A stretch of DNA of 64,000 bases from Litorivita sp040371945 (lineage in GTDB: Bacteria > Pseudomonadota > Alphaproteobacteria > Rhodobacterales > Rhodobacteraceae). Below are positions 1 to 7,476 of this stretch, piece by piece. The translations under genes were made by a program, and so were the position numbers. The stretch is taken from contig NZ_BAABWS010000001.1 of the NCBI RefSeq assembly GCF_040371945.1, positions 1,922,001-1,986,000 on the forward strand, written 5' to 3'. A model generated the notes under the pieces. It saw only the letters and a program-made list of their open reading frames with translations. It made no database searches and was not told the origin of the DNA. How positions within the stretch are numbered: the first letter of the stretch is position 1; each line of letters starts with the position of its first letter.

Positions 1-200
1 GCCTCATGTGCATCCCGCCGGTAGAGGAAGAACCCAGCCTGCATTTCGCACTTCTGGCCAAGATTGCTGCACGCAACGGTCTTGAGGGCTTGTCGATGGG
101 GATGAGCGGCGATTTCGAGCGCGCGATTGCCCTCGGCGCGACCCATGTGCGGGTCGGATCGGCGGTCTTTGGCGAGCGTATTCCGCCAGCCTCGGCCTAA
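1..200 (+). CDS. YggS/PLPBP-family pyridoxal-phosphate-binding protein, 3' end only
   Basis: The window opens inside this gene; the reading frame is open from base 3 and stops with TAA at 198-200, so about 65 C-terminal residues are visible. They include the segment LSMGMSGDFERAIALGATHV and the closing VRVGSAVFGER, which are the characteristic C-terminal phosphate-binding end of the YggS/PLPBP family (a PLP-carrying TIM barrel with no known enzyme activity that keeps cytosolic vitamin B6 and amino-acid pools balanced). The stop codon overlaps the 3' end of the convergent L,D-transpeptidase gene by a few bases. The start, the PLP lysine and the promoter lie outside the window. Confidence 0.88.
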   Translation, partial: LMCIPPVEEEPSLHFALLAKIAARNGLEGLSMGMSGDFERAIALGATHVRVGSAVFGERIPPASA

Positions 201-700
201 TCCACGATCACCCGTGTGCCTGGCGCGACCTGCGCCGCAACGCTGCGCAAATCGACGCGCGACAGGGCGATGCAGCCCTCGGTTGGATACCCACGCCGCC
301 GCCATTGGTGGATAAAGATCGCAGAGCCGCGATAGGGTGCGGCAGGCGCATAGTTCCAGTCAAGCACCAGCACCAGATCATAAAGCGGATCAGCGCGGCG
401 CAGCGCCTCGTGGCTGGCCGCATAGGGCGCGCGCACATGGCTGTTATAGTCGGCCTCGCTTGGGGCATCGGACCACAGATCGCGCGGACCGATAGGCAGG
501 GCCCAAGGCGCGGGACGGGTCATGCGGTCAGGGCGATAGAGCAGCGCCTCAACGTGGTGCACCCCGCGCGGCGTCGCCCCGTCACCCTCGCGTTTGTCAG
601 ACCGGATGCCGCCTTTGCCAATCGCGCAAGGGTAATAGCGCCCGCCGCACCAAAGCCCGCGCGGGGTCAGGCGCAGATCACCGGCCCGCTGGAGCGTCAC
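197..700 (-). CDS. L,D-transpeptidase catalytic (YkuD) domain protein
   Basis: A 167-residue protein made almost entirely of a YkuD domain. The catalytic signature is clear near the C-terminus: H131 in IFIHQ, then GYPTEGCIALSR with C143 as the expected nucleophile. Proteins with this fold cross-link peptidoglycan stem peptides or attach lipoproteins to the wall. This copy has no signal peptide or membrane segment, so either export is by another route or the enzyme acts on a cytoplasmic substrate; both are inference. The start is GTG at 700, and the sequence GTGA overlaps the ribA stop, so the two genes are translationally coupled. Known homologues in related bacteria are also short and leaderless, as far as I recall. 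Confidence 0.85.
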   Translation of the reverse strand: MTLQRAGDLRLTPRGLWCGGRYYPCAIGKGGIRSDKREGDGATPRGVHHVEALLYRPDRMTRPAPWALPIGPRDLWSDAPSEADYNSHVRAPYAASHEALRRADPLYDLVLVLDWNYAPAAPYRGSAIFIHQWRRRGYPTEGCIALSRVDLRSVAAQVAPGTRVIVD

Positions 701-1788
701 AACAAATGCCCCGATTTCGCCGCTTTGGTCGCCAGATAGGCGCGGTTATGCGCGTTCTCGCCGACCTTCAATGGCACACGTTCGGCCACGCTGACCCCCG
801 CTTTTTCCATCATCGCAATCTTGTTTGGATTGTTGGTCAACAGGCGCACGGCCGAAAATCCCATGCTCTTGAGAATCTCCGCCCCGAGCCGAAAATCGCG
901 CTCGTCATCCTCGAACCCGAGGCGGTGGTTGGCCTCGACCGTGTCAAACCCTTGATCTTGCAAGGAATAAGCGCGCATTTTATTGGCCAATCCGATGCCG
1001 CGCCCCTCTTGATTAAGGTAAAGCAAAACGCCTGCACCCTCGGCGCCCATCTGCGCCAAAGCGCCGCGCAGTTGCGGGCCGCAATCGCATTTGAGCGACC
1101 CCATCAGATCGCCGGTGAAACAGGCCGAATGCAGCCGCGCCAAAACCGGCGTGTCCCGCGGCGGGTGGCCGATCTCGATGGCGTAATGCTCCTCGCCGCC
1201 ATCTTCGGGGCGAAACACATGCAATCGCCCCGCCTCGGAGGCCTCCATCGGCAGACGCGCCGATACGACCGGATGCAACTGCGAGGTTGCCGCAAGGATC
1301 GGCGCGGCGCGCGGGGCGTCGATGCGGGTGAGGTGGTGATCGGCGGCGAATTGCGCGCCGTTCGCCAGATCCAACACCACGGCGGCGGGCAATATGCGCG
1401 CGGTTTTTGCCAATGTGATCGCCATGCGGTGCAACGAGACATCGCCGCCGCGCGCGCAGCGGAACGGGCCTTTCATCGGCGTATTGAGATCATCCGCCGG
1501 ATCAGCCACCCCGCGCACCCATGTCAGCCGCGCGTCGGGCGGCAGCAACACGCGCGCCGTATCGCCGTCATAGGCCATGGCCTTGAGGGTCTCGGCCCGC
1601 CGCGAAGTGATCGCCAGAACCGGCGCACCGCCAAGGGCGCGCAAATCCGCCAGCCGCTGTGCATCCAATGTCTCGGCTGCCAGAACCAAAATCGAATGCC
1701 CCGCCCCGCACAGCACAACAGGCACCCCCATACGCAAATCTGCGCGGGCGCGGGCCAGAGTTTCGGTAATGTCGGGCGCAAAGCTCAT
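697..1788 (-). CDS. ribA: GTP cyclohydrolase II with N-terminal extension
   Basis: The enzyme opens GTP to 2,5-diamino-6-ribosylamino-pyrimidinone phosphate, formate and pyrophosphate, the first step of riboflavin synthesis. The RibA domain occupies about residues 175-360 of 363. The zinc ligands are C223, C234 and C236 (SACFTGDLMGSLKCDCG), followed by the GTP-binding and catalytic stretch LNQEGRGIGL at 258-267. Residues 1-170 are an extra domain of about the size of a RibB (DHBP synthase) half, but I see none of the RibB acidic motifs, so it is probably a degenerate or regulatory domain. The gene is divergent from the response regulator at 1963 and is the first gene of a two-gene unit with the L,D-transpeptidase. 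Confidence 0.93.
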   Translation of the reverse strand: MSFAPDITETLARARADLRMGVPVVLCGAGHSILVLAAETLDAQRLADLRALGGAPVLAITSRRAETLKAMAYDGDTARVLLPPDARLTWVRGVADPADDLNTPMKGPFRCARGGDVSLHRMAITLAKTARILPAAVVLDLANGAQFAADHHLTRIDAPRAAPILAATSQLHPVVSARLPMEASEAGRLHVFRPEDGGEEHYAIEIGHPPRDTPVLARLHSACFTGDLMGSLKCDCGPQLRGALAQMGAEGAGVLLYLNQEGRGIGLANKMRAYSLQDQGFDTVEANHRLGFEDDERDFRLGAEILKSMGFSAVRLLTNNPNKIAMMEKAGVSVAERVPLKVGENAHNRAYLATKAAKSGHLL

Positions 1789-1962
1789 TGCAGATCCTTC
1801 ACGGATTGGGTCAACCTATCCCCTTCATGTAACCCCTGACGACATATATTGAAACAATGACGGCGGGTTTTACACGAGGCCGTGAGCGCAGTGCCACAAA
1901 TCTTGCCGTGGCACCATGGCCGCCTCACATGTTGTCGCAAGAACGTGAAAAGGAGGCCCGTC

Positions 1963-2649
1963 ATGGGACAACTCAAGAAAATTCTTCTGGTCGACGATGA
2001 TGACGACTTGCGCGAAGCGCTTGGCGAGCAATTGGTGATGACCGAAGATTTCGACGTCTTCGAGGCCGCCAATGGGGCGGACGCTTTGGCCCGTGCCAAA
2101 GAGCAAATCTATGATCTGGTGATCCTCGACGTCGGGTTGCCCGACACCGACGGGCGCGAATTGTGCCGATTGATGCGCAAACAGGGCGTGAAAAGCCCGA
2201 TCATCATGCTGACGGGTCACGACAGCGACGCCGACACCATTCTTGGCCTTGATGCGGGTGCGAATGATTACGTCACCAAACCGTTCAAGTTTCCGGTGCT
2301 TTTGGCCCGTATCCGTGCGCAATTGCGCCAGCACGAGCAAAGCGAGGATGCGGTTTTCCAACTGGGGCCATATACGTTCAAACCGGCGATGAAGATGCTG
2401 ATCACCGAGGATGAAAAGAAAATCCGCCTCACCGAAAAAGAGACGAATATTCTCAAATTCCTCTATCGCTCCTCCGAAGGCATCGTGCCGCGCGATACGC
2501 TCTTGCATGAGGTCTGGGGCTATAATGCGGGGGTGACAACCCACACGCTCGAAACCCATATCTACCGCTTGCGTCAAAAGATCGAACCCGATCCGTCGAA
2601 TGCGCGCCTCTTGGTCACGGAAAGCGGCGGCTATCGTTTGGTGGCCTGA
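1963..2649 (+). CDS. OmpR/PhoB-family response regulator
   Basis: A 228-residue two-component regulator. The receiver domain (about 5-120) has the acidic pocket LLVDDDDD, phospho-acceptor D56 (VILDVGLPDTDG), T84 and K106 (YVTKPFKF). The C-terminal winged-helix DNA-binding domain (about 130-228) carries the recognition-helix region TTHTLETHIYRLRQKIE and ends with the beta hairpin TESGGYRLVA. I chose the ATG at 1963 because a strong AGGAGG lies at 1951-1956; the frame is open further upstream to 1882 but without a ribosome site. No histidine kinase is adjacent, so it is an orphan here. A terminator at 2784-2819 follows. I cannot assign a specific target set. Confidence 0.9.
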   Translation: MGQLKKILLVDDDDDLREALGEQLVMTEDFDVFEAANGADALARAKEQIYDLVILDVGLPDTDGRELCRLMRKQGVKSPIIMLTGHDSDADTILGLDAGANDYVTKPFKFPVLLARIRAQLRQHEQSEDAVFQLGPYTFKPAMKMLITEDEKKIRLTEKETNILKFLYRSSEGIVPRDTLLHEVWGYNAGVTTHTLETHIYRLRQKIEPDPSNARLLVTESGGYRLVA

Positions 2650-2699
2650 GCGGCCATCAGAGCGAAAAATCCGCTGGGTTGTTTTAGATCAAATCCTGC

Positions 2700-2819
2700 C
2701 TGCCAATATCGGAATATATTGGTCACATCTCGGCGCATCTCGGGACCTCCCTCCCGAAAACGGATGCACCTCCCTGTTGGACTGCCCCGACCCTTTCAAA
2801 AGGTCGGGGCGTCTTTTTT
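2700..2819 (+). ncRNA. candidate small RNA with CCUCCC (anti-Shine-Dalgarno) loops, possibly 3'-UTR derived
   Basis: Between the response-regulator stop and its terminator is a structured stretch. Bases 2741-2756 form a five-pair stem (CGGGA/TCCCG) that displays CCTCCC in a six-base loop (2746-2751). A second CCTCCC at 2769-2774 sits in a weak A-T/C-G/G-U closed loop. An intrinsic terminator closes the unit. Stem-loops presenting CUCC-rich motifs ahead of a terminator are the hallmark of the 'cuckoo' or CcsR-type small RNAs of Rhodobacter and the related alpha-r RNAs of rhizobia. The RNA could be transcribed on its own or processed from the response-regulator mRNA; the 5' end given here is a guess. 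Confidence 0.5.
2784..2819 (+). terminator. intrinsic terminator after the response regulator / small RNA
   Basis: A perfect nine-pair stem (GCCCCGACC at 2784-2792 with GGTCGGGGC at 2802-2810) has a nine-base loop and is followed by six T at 2814-2819. It ends plus-strand transcription just before the stop of the convergent secreted-protein gene. Confidence 0.88.
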
Positions 2820-2820
2820 C

Positions 2821-3351
2821 CTAGAACTTGAAGTCGCGGCGTTTGAGAAACGGGTAGATGTCTTGCAACATCTTGACGTGGCCATCCGACTGCACGCGCA
2901 TCAAATACCATGCCTCGCCATCCTTGAGCGCCAAGAGGTTTTGCGGGGCCTCATGGGTTTTGCCGCCCATGGTGAACACCACTTCGGCGGGCACGAAGGC
3001 ATAAAGGACTTTGGACCCATCGGGCATCTTGCCGCTTTTGGCCGACAGGTCCGACAGATCGGTGGCAAATTTCTCGACCGTGGCATTTCCCATCACTTGG
3101 GCGCTTTGCGCGGCCAGCATATCGCGCAACTGATCGGCAGGCACGCCGACTTGCGCCGACATTTTGTCGATCAACCGCGGCGGCAAGGTCGCGACCACCC
3201 GCTTGAAATCATTGCCTTTCATCGCATTGGAAAAATCGTCGACCGTCTCGCTTAGCGCGGCTTGCTCGGCCTCATTGAGGCTTTTGGCGGCGGCGGGGAT
3301 TGGCCCCGCCACAAGACAGACAGCCAGCAGGCAGGCCAGAAGAATGCGCAT
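2821..3351 (-). CDS. uncharacterised exported protein
   Basis: A 176-residue protein with a clear signal peptide (MRILLACLLAVCLVAG, likely cut after the AAA near residue 22). The mature part is mostly helical in its first half (VDDFSNAMKGNDFKRVVATL) and then strand-rich, ending in KRRDFKF. The general layout (small helical start, a central MPDGSKVLYAFVPAEVVFTM strand pair) resembles periplasmic NTF2/DUF4864-like proteins but I do not recognise the family with confidence. The start at 3351 has GAGGAC seven bases upstream. It is convergent with the response-regulator unit and divergent from xthA; no operon partner is visible. Confidence 0.75.
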   Translation of the reverse strand: MRILLACLLAVCLVAGPIPAAAKSLNEAEQAALSETVDDFSNAMKGNDFKRVVATLPPRLIDKMSAQVGVPADQLRDMLAAQSAQVMGNATVEKFATDLSDLSAKSGKMPDGSKVLYAFVPAEVVFTMGGKTHEAPQNLLALKDGEAWYLMRVQSDGHVKMLQDIYPFLKRRDFKF

Positions 3352-3520
3352 AGGTTCGTCCTCATAATTTGATTCTGCGGCAAACTCTCATAGCGGCGCG
3401 CGTCGGGCAAGCCGCTTGCCCCGAGATCGGCGTGGCTTTGCGCGTAAGCTGCGCAAAGCTATTTGCATGTTGCGCCCGCTGCGGTCTAACTGGGCACATA
3501 TTCGCGACAGGGGGTTCGGC

Positions 3521-4309
3521 ATGGCGTTTACTTTGGCAACTTGGAACATAAATTCGGTGCGTTTGCGCGAGCCGATTGTCTGCAAATTGATGCAGGAGGA
3601 ATTGCCCGACGTCTTGTGCTTGCAAGAATGCAAATCCCCCGTCGATAAAATTCCGCTCGAACAGTTCGAGGCGCTTGGCTATCGCTATATGGTGGCGCGC
3701 GGGCAAAAGGGTTACAACGGCGTTGCGATCCTGTCGAAGATACCGATCGAGGAAGCTGGCGCCGAAGATTTCGCATCCCTCGGCCATGCGCGCCACATCG
3801 CGGGGCGGCTCGAAAACGGTGTGACGGTGCATAATTTCTACGTGCCCGCGGGCGGCGACGAACCCAACCGCGAGCGCAACGAGAAATTCGGTCAAAAGCT
3901 CGACTACCTCACCGAGATGCGCGATTATTTCCACGCCAACAGCCCAGAAAAATCCATCCTCGTCGGCGACATCAACATCGCCCCGCGCGAGGACGACGTG
4001 TGGGATCACAAGAAGCTTTTGAAAATCGTCAGCCACACACCCGTCGAGGTCGAACATCTCGCGCAGGTTCAAGATGCCGCGCAATGGGTCGATGTCACGC
4101 GTCAGGATATCCCCGAAGGTTTGCTCTATTCGTGGTGGTCCTACCGCGCCAAAGATTGGGATGCCGCCGACAAGGGCCGCCGCCTCGATCATATCTGGGC
4201 CACCCCCGATATTTCCAACGCCGCTCACGGCAGCCGCATCCTGCGCCACGCGCGCGGATGGGAAAAGCCCAGCGATCACGCACCGGTTTTCGCCAGTTTT
4301 GACCTTTGA
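3521..4309 (+). CDS. xthA: exodeoxyribonuclease III (AP endonuclease family)
   Basis: A 262-residue endonuclease/exonuclease/phosphatase-fold protein. The start is placed at MAFTLATWNINSVR, the conserved first strand of the family, where N9 and N11 lie; the frame is open 105 bases further upstream but that extension is basic, non-conserved and lacks a better ribosome site. Metal ligand E36 is in LQECK, the central GDINIAP holds the catalytic Asp/Asn pair, and the C-terminal SDHAPV (D252, H253) is the catalytic dyad. The enzyme nicks DNA at abasic sites and degrades duplex ends 3'-5' during base-excision repair. It stands alone, divergent from the secreted-protein gene. Confidence 0.93.
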   Translation: MAFTLATWNINSVRLREPIVCKLMQEELPDVLCLQECKSPVDKIPLEQFEALGYRYMVARGQKGYNGVAILSKIPIEEAGAEDFASLGHARHIAGRLENGVTVHNFYVPAGGDEPNRERNEKFGQKLDYLTEMRDYFHANSPEKSILVGDINIAPREDDVWDHKKLLKIVSHTPVEVEHLAQVQDAAQWVDVTRQDIPEGLLYSWWSYRAKDWDAADKGRRLDHIWATPDISNAAHGSRILRHARGWEKPSDHAPVFASFDL

Positions 4310-4362
4310 ATTTGTCGCGTCAGCCCTCATATAAGGGCAAACGGATGTAAGGAGCCTACCCC

Positions 4363-5268
4363 ATGCTGGAACTCGGCCAATCGCAAAATGCCCCTGCGGG
4401 CAATCTGATCAAAGACGTCACCGAGGCGACCTTTATGGCGGATGTCGTCGAGGCCTCCAAAGAGGTGCCGGTGATCGTCGATTTCTGGGCGCCGTGGTGT
4501 GGCCCGTGCAAAACCCTCGGCCCGCAGCTCGAAGCGGCAGTGACCGCAGCAGGCGGCGCGGTGCGGATGGTCAAGGTCAACGTGGATGAGAACCAAGGCA
4601 TCGCGGGACAATTGCGCGTGCAATCCATTCCGACGGTCTATGCCTTTTGGCAAGGCCAGCCGGTCGACGGGTTTCAAGGCGCGGTTGCAGGGTCGGAAAT
4701 CACCGCCTTTGTGGAACGCACGGCGGCATTGGGCGGTGACGGCGGATTGGCCGAGGCGATTGAAGCGGCCGAAGAGATGCTCACCGAAGGCGCCATTGCG
4801 GACGCGGCGCAAACCTTTGCCGCGATTTTGGAAGAAGACGCAAACAATGCCGCCGCTTACGGCGGTCTGGTGCGTGCCTATGTTCTGGCCGGCGATCTCG
4901 ACCAAGCCGAAGCCACATTGAACGGCGCGCCCGCCGAAATCTCCACCGCCCCCGAATTGGAAGCCGCCCATGCGCAGCTTGCCCTTGCCCGCCAAGCCGA
5001 AGGGGCAGGGCCGGTGGACGACCTGCGCGCCGCCGTCGAGGCCAACCCCGACGATATGCAAGCGCGGTTTGATCTGGCCCAAGCCGAGCATGGCGCGGGG
5101 CAGGTCGAAGAAGCGGTCGAGACGCTTTTGGAAATGTTCCGCCGCGACCGCGAATGGAATGATGGCGCGGCCAAGGCGCAGCTTTTCACCATCTTTGATG
5201 CGCTCAAACCGAATGATCCCATCGTGCTGAACGGACGGCGCAAATTGTCGTCGATGATATTTGTCTAA
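4363..5268 (+). CDS. thioredoxin-TPR protein, CnoX (YbbN) type
   Basis: A 301-residue cytoplasmic protein. Residues 15-125 are a thioredoxin fold with an intact WCGPC active site (C46, C49) and the cis-proline strand SIPTVYAFWQG. Residues 130-301 are helical repeats of TPR type (for example AYGGLVRAYVLAGDLDQAEA and NPDDMQARFDLAQAEHGAGQ). This architecture matches CnoX/YbbN, a chaperedoxin that holds oxidised substrates for GroEL or DnaK. Unlike E. coli CnoX, which lacks a full redox motif, this one keeps both cysteines, so it may act as an oxidoreductase too, as in Caulobacter (from memory). It heads a three-gene run with the LON-domain and Trm112 genes. Confidence 0.88.
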   Translation: MLELGQSQNAPAGNLIKDVTEATFMADVVEASKEVPVIVDFWAPWCGPCKTLGPQLEAAVTAAGGAVRMVKVNVDENQGIAGQLRVQSIPTVYAFWQGQPVDGFQGAVAGSEITAFVERTAALGGDGGLAEAIEAAEEMLTEGAIADAAQTFAAILEEDANNAAAYGGLVRAYVLAGDLDQAEATLNGAPAEISTAPELEAAHAQLALARQAEGAGPVDDLRAAVEANPDDMQARFDLAQAEHGAGQVEEAVETLLEMFRRDREWNDGAAKAQLFTIFDALKPNDPIVLNGRRKLSSMIFV

Positions 5269-5295
5269 ACGCGGCCGAGCGCTAGGTGATAGATC

Positions 5296-5952
5296 ATGAA
5301 AACCATCACCCTGCCCGACATCATTCCGCTCTTTCCGCTGCCAAGCGCGCTGTTGCTGCCGCGCTCGCGCCTGCCGCTCAATATCTTCGAGCCGCGCTAT
5401 CTGGCGATGCTCGAAGACGCGCTGAAAACGCCGGAGCGGTTGATCGGGATGATCCAGCCCACGTCGCGCCCGCCCAATCAGACCGCGCCCGAAGGCAGCA
5501 CCGGATTGCATCAAATCGGCTGTGCGGGGCGCGTGACGCAATTTTCGGAAACCGAAGACGGGCGCTATATGATCACCCTGACGGGCGTGTCGCGGTTCCG
5601 GCTGACCGAAGAGGTGCAGGGCTTTACGCCCTATCGCCGCGCGCATGTGGATTGGCAGGATTTTTCTGCCGATCTCGGCCGCGCGGAGCATGACACGGGG
5701 TTTGACCGCCCAGCCTTCTTGCGCCTGTTGACGCGGTATTTCGAGGCGCAGAGCCTTGATACCGATTGGGATAATCTGGGCGAGGCGGATGATGAGTTGT
5801 TGATCAATTCCTTGTCGATGATGCTCGGTTTCGAGCCCGAAGACAAACAGGCGCTGCTTGAGGCGCCGTCGCTTTCCACACGGCGCGAGACGCTGGTGAC
5901 CTTGATCGAATTTTCCCTGCGCGGCGGGGATGCAGAGGAGTTATTGCAATGA
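5296..5952 (+). CDS. LON peptidase substrate-binding domain protein
   Basis: A 218-residue stand-alone LON N-terminal (PUA-like) domain, starting with the typical PDIIPLFPLPSALLLPRSRL and IFEPRYLAMLEDAL. It has neither the AAA+ ATPase nor the protease part of Lon. Such proteins are common in alphaproteobacteria next to thioredoxin-TPR and Trm112 genes; their role is not settled, with substrate recognition or quality control the usual guess. The gene starts 27 bases after the CnoX-like gene and its last four bases, ATGA, hold the start of the Trm112 gene, so the three are co-translated. Confidence 0.88.
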   Translation: MKTITLPDIIPLFPLPSALLLPRSRLPLNIFEPRYLAMLEDALKTPERLIGMIQPTSRPPNQTAPEGSTGLHQIGCAGRVTQFSETEDGRYMITLTGVSRFRLTEEVQGFTPYRRAHVDWQDFSADLGRAEHDTGFDRPAFLRLLTRYFEAQSLDTDWDNLGEADDELLINSLSMMLGFEPEDKQALLEAPSLSTRRETLVTLIEFSLRGGDAEELLQ

Positions 5953-6161
5953 CCGAGCAGGTAGAAAACCCCGAGGCGGCAAGCCTTGATGGCGGGTTCG
6001 ACCCGCATATGCTGGAGGCGCTGGTGTGCCCGCAAACGCAGGGCCCTTTGGAGTATGACGCCGAGCGTCAGGAGTTGATCAGCCGCACGGCCTATTTGGC
6101 CTATCCGATCCGCAACGGCATTCCGGTGATGTTGATGGATGAGGCGCGTAAGCTCGATTGA
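5949..6161 (+). CDS. Trm112-family small zinc-ribbon-like protein
   Basis: A 70-residue protein of the Trm112/UPF0434 family: MLEALVCPQTQGPLEYDAE, then ISRTAYLAYPIRNGIPVMLMDEAR. Eukaryotic Trm112 stabilises several methyltransferases; bacterial relatives (YcaR type) are thought to do likewise. Of the usual cysteine pairs only one Cys (VCP) remains here, so zinc binding is doubtful. The start overlaps the preceding stop (ATGA at 5949), meaning translational coupling. The gene ends 10 bases before the stop of the convergent ubiH-type gene. Confidence 0.85.
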   Translation: MTEQVENPEAASLDGGFDPHMLEALVCPQTQGPLEYDAERQELISRTAYLAYPIRNGIPVMLMDEARKLD

Positions 6162-6171
6162 GCGATTGGCG

Positions 6172-7389
6172 TCAGCCGCGCATCAAATCGGGTAAATCAC
6201 CGGTCAGCCCCGCCGCTTCGCGGATCATCGTCCGGCGCATGGAGGGGATGGCATTGACCACGCCCATGCCGATATCGCGCCCGAGTCGCAAAAGCGGATT
6301 ATCATTTGAAAACAGCTTGTTCGTCAGGTCCGTCGCCATCGCGAGGCTGGCCGTATCGAACCGGCGCCATGATTGATAGCGGGCCAGAACCATCGGCGAG
6401 GCCATATCTTCGCCGCGTCTTCGGGCTTCGCGCAGCACCTGCACCAATGCGCCGATATCGCGCAGCCCTGCATTGAGCCCCTGACCTGCAATCGGGTGCA
6501 TCCCGTGGGCGGCATCCCCGACCAGAGCCAATCGTTCATCCACAAAACGATCCGCGATGGTCAGCGCCAAAGGATAGCTGAACCGCTTTCCCGCCAGCGC
6601 AATCTCGCCCAGAAAATCGCCGAAACGCGGGCGCAGCGCGGCCATATATCCGGCCTCGTCCAAAGCGGTCAAAGCAGCGGCGTTGTCGTGGGTTTCGCTC
6701 CACACGATTGAAGAGCGGTTGCCGACCAATGGCAAAATCGCCAAAGGCCCCTCGGGCATGAAAAACTGATGCGCGACACCATTGTGCGGCAATTCGTGTT
6801 CGATCGCGCAAACAAGAGCCGTTTGCCCGTAATCCCACCCCGTGCGGGTGATGCCTGCCCGCGCCGCCGTGCCCGATCCGCGCCCGTCACAGCCGACAAT
6901 GAGCCGTGTGCGGTGGGTCTCGCCAGTGTCGAGCGTCAAGACCGCGCCGGTGGCCGAGGTTTCTTGCGCGACGACCCTGCGGCCCGACACTTGGGTGATT
7001 TGCGCCTGCGCATCCATCGCATCCAAGAAGGCCCCGCGCAGATGGCGGTCCTCCATCATATAGCCCATCGGCCCTTCTTCGATCTCGGCATGATCGAAAT
7101 GCAACCCGAGAGGGGAGGGGCCCGCGCCTGCATGACCGTCCGATACTTTGATCTCCAGCATCGGTTGCGCATGGGCCTCGATCTGTTGCCAAATGCCGAT
7201 CCGGTCCAACAGGCGCATGGAGGCATGGGCCAGCGCATAGGCGCGCCCGTCAAAATCTCCCGCGTGCCGGTCCTGCGCGGGCAGGGCATCGATTACGGAG
7301 ACGGAAAACCCCGCCTGCGCCAAGGGCAAGGCCAAAGCAGGTCCATTAAGGCCGCCACCGACGATGGCGATATCGCTGTCATATGTCAT
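6172..7389 (-). CDS. UbiH/UbiF-family FAD-dependent ubiquinone-biosynthesis hydroxylase
   Basis: A 405-residue class A flavoprotein monooxygenase. The N-terminal dinucleotide fold is IAIVGGGLNGPALALPL (residues 7-23), the middle DG motif is IVGCDGRGSGTAARAGI, and the second FAD motif is LVGDAAHGMHPIAGQGLNAG. The last is the signature that separates UbiH/UbiF/UbiI proteins from other monooxygenases. They hydroxylate the ring of the ubiquinone precursor at the inner membrane. Which ring carbon this one modifies cannot be told from sequence. I placed the start at 7389 (MTYDSDIAIVGGG) as the frame upstream is not conserved in character; ATG at 7425 is the alternative. It is divergent from the amidase gene with 87 bases between. 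Confidence 0.88.
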   Translation of the reverse strand: MTYDSDIAIVGGGLNGPALALPLAQAGFSVSVIDALPAQDRHAGDFDGRAYALAHASMRLLDRIGIWQQIEAHAQPMLEIKVSDGHAGAGPSPLGLHFDHAEIEEGPMGYMMEDRHLRGAFLDAMDAQAQITQVSGRRVVAQETSATGAVLTLDTGETHRTRLIVGCDGRGSGTAARAGITRTGWDYGQTALVCAIEHELPHNGVAHQFFMPEGPLAILPLVGNRSSIVWSETHDNAAALTALDEAGYMAALRPRFGDFLGEIALAGKRFSYPLALTIADRFVDERLALVGDAAHGMHPIAGQGLNAGLRDIGALVQVLREARRRGEDMASPMVLARYQSWRRFDTASLAMATDLTNKLFSNDNPLLRLGRDIGMGVVNAIPSMRRTMIREAAGLTGDLPDLMRG

Positions 7390-7476
7390 GGGCTTCAATA
7401 TGGGTGCGCGCGCGGGATTGTCCATGCGGTTTTGCGCCGCTACCATCGACGAGGTAGAGGCGCAAAGGGACGGACC

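Noticed and set aside
1789..1962. Possible FMN riboswitch ahead of ribA
   Set aside because: I looked for the conserved RFN core on the minus strand and did not see it; the gap is also short for an RFN plus promoter.
6769..7476. Long N-terminal extension of the amidase frame
   Set aside because: It lies opposite ubiH and lacks similarity to anything; the ATG at 7477 has a ribosome site and gives a normal-length amidase.
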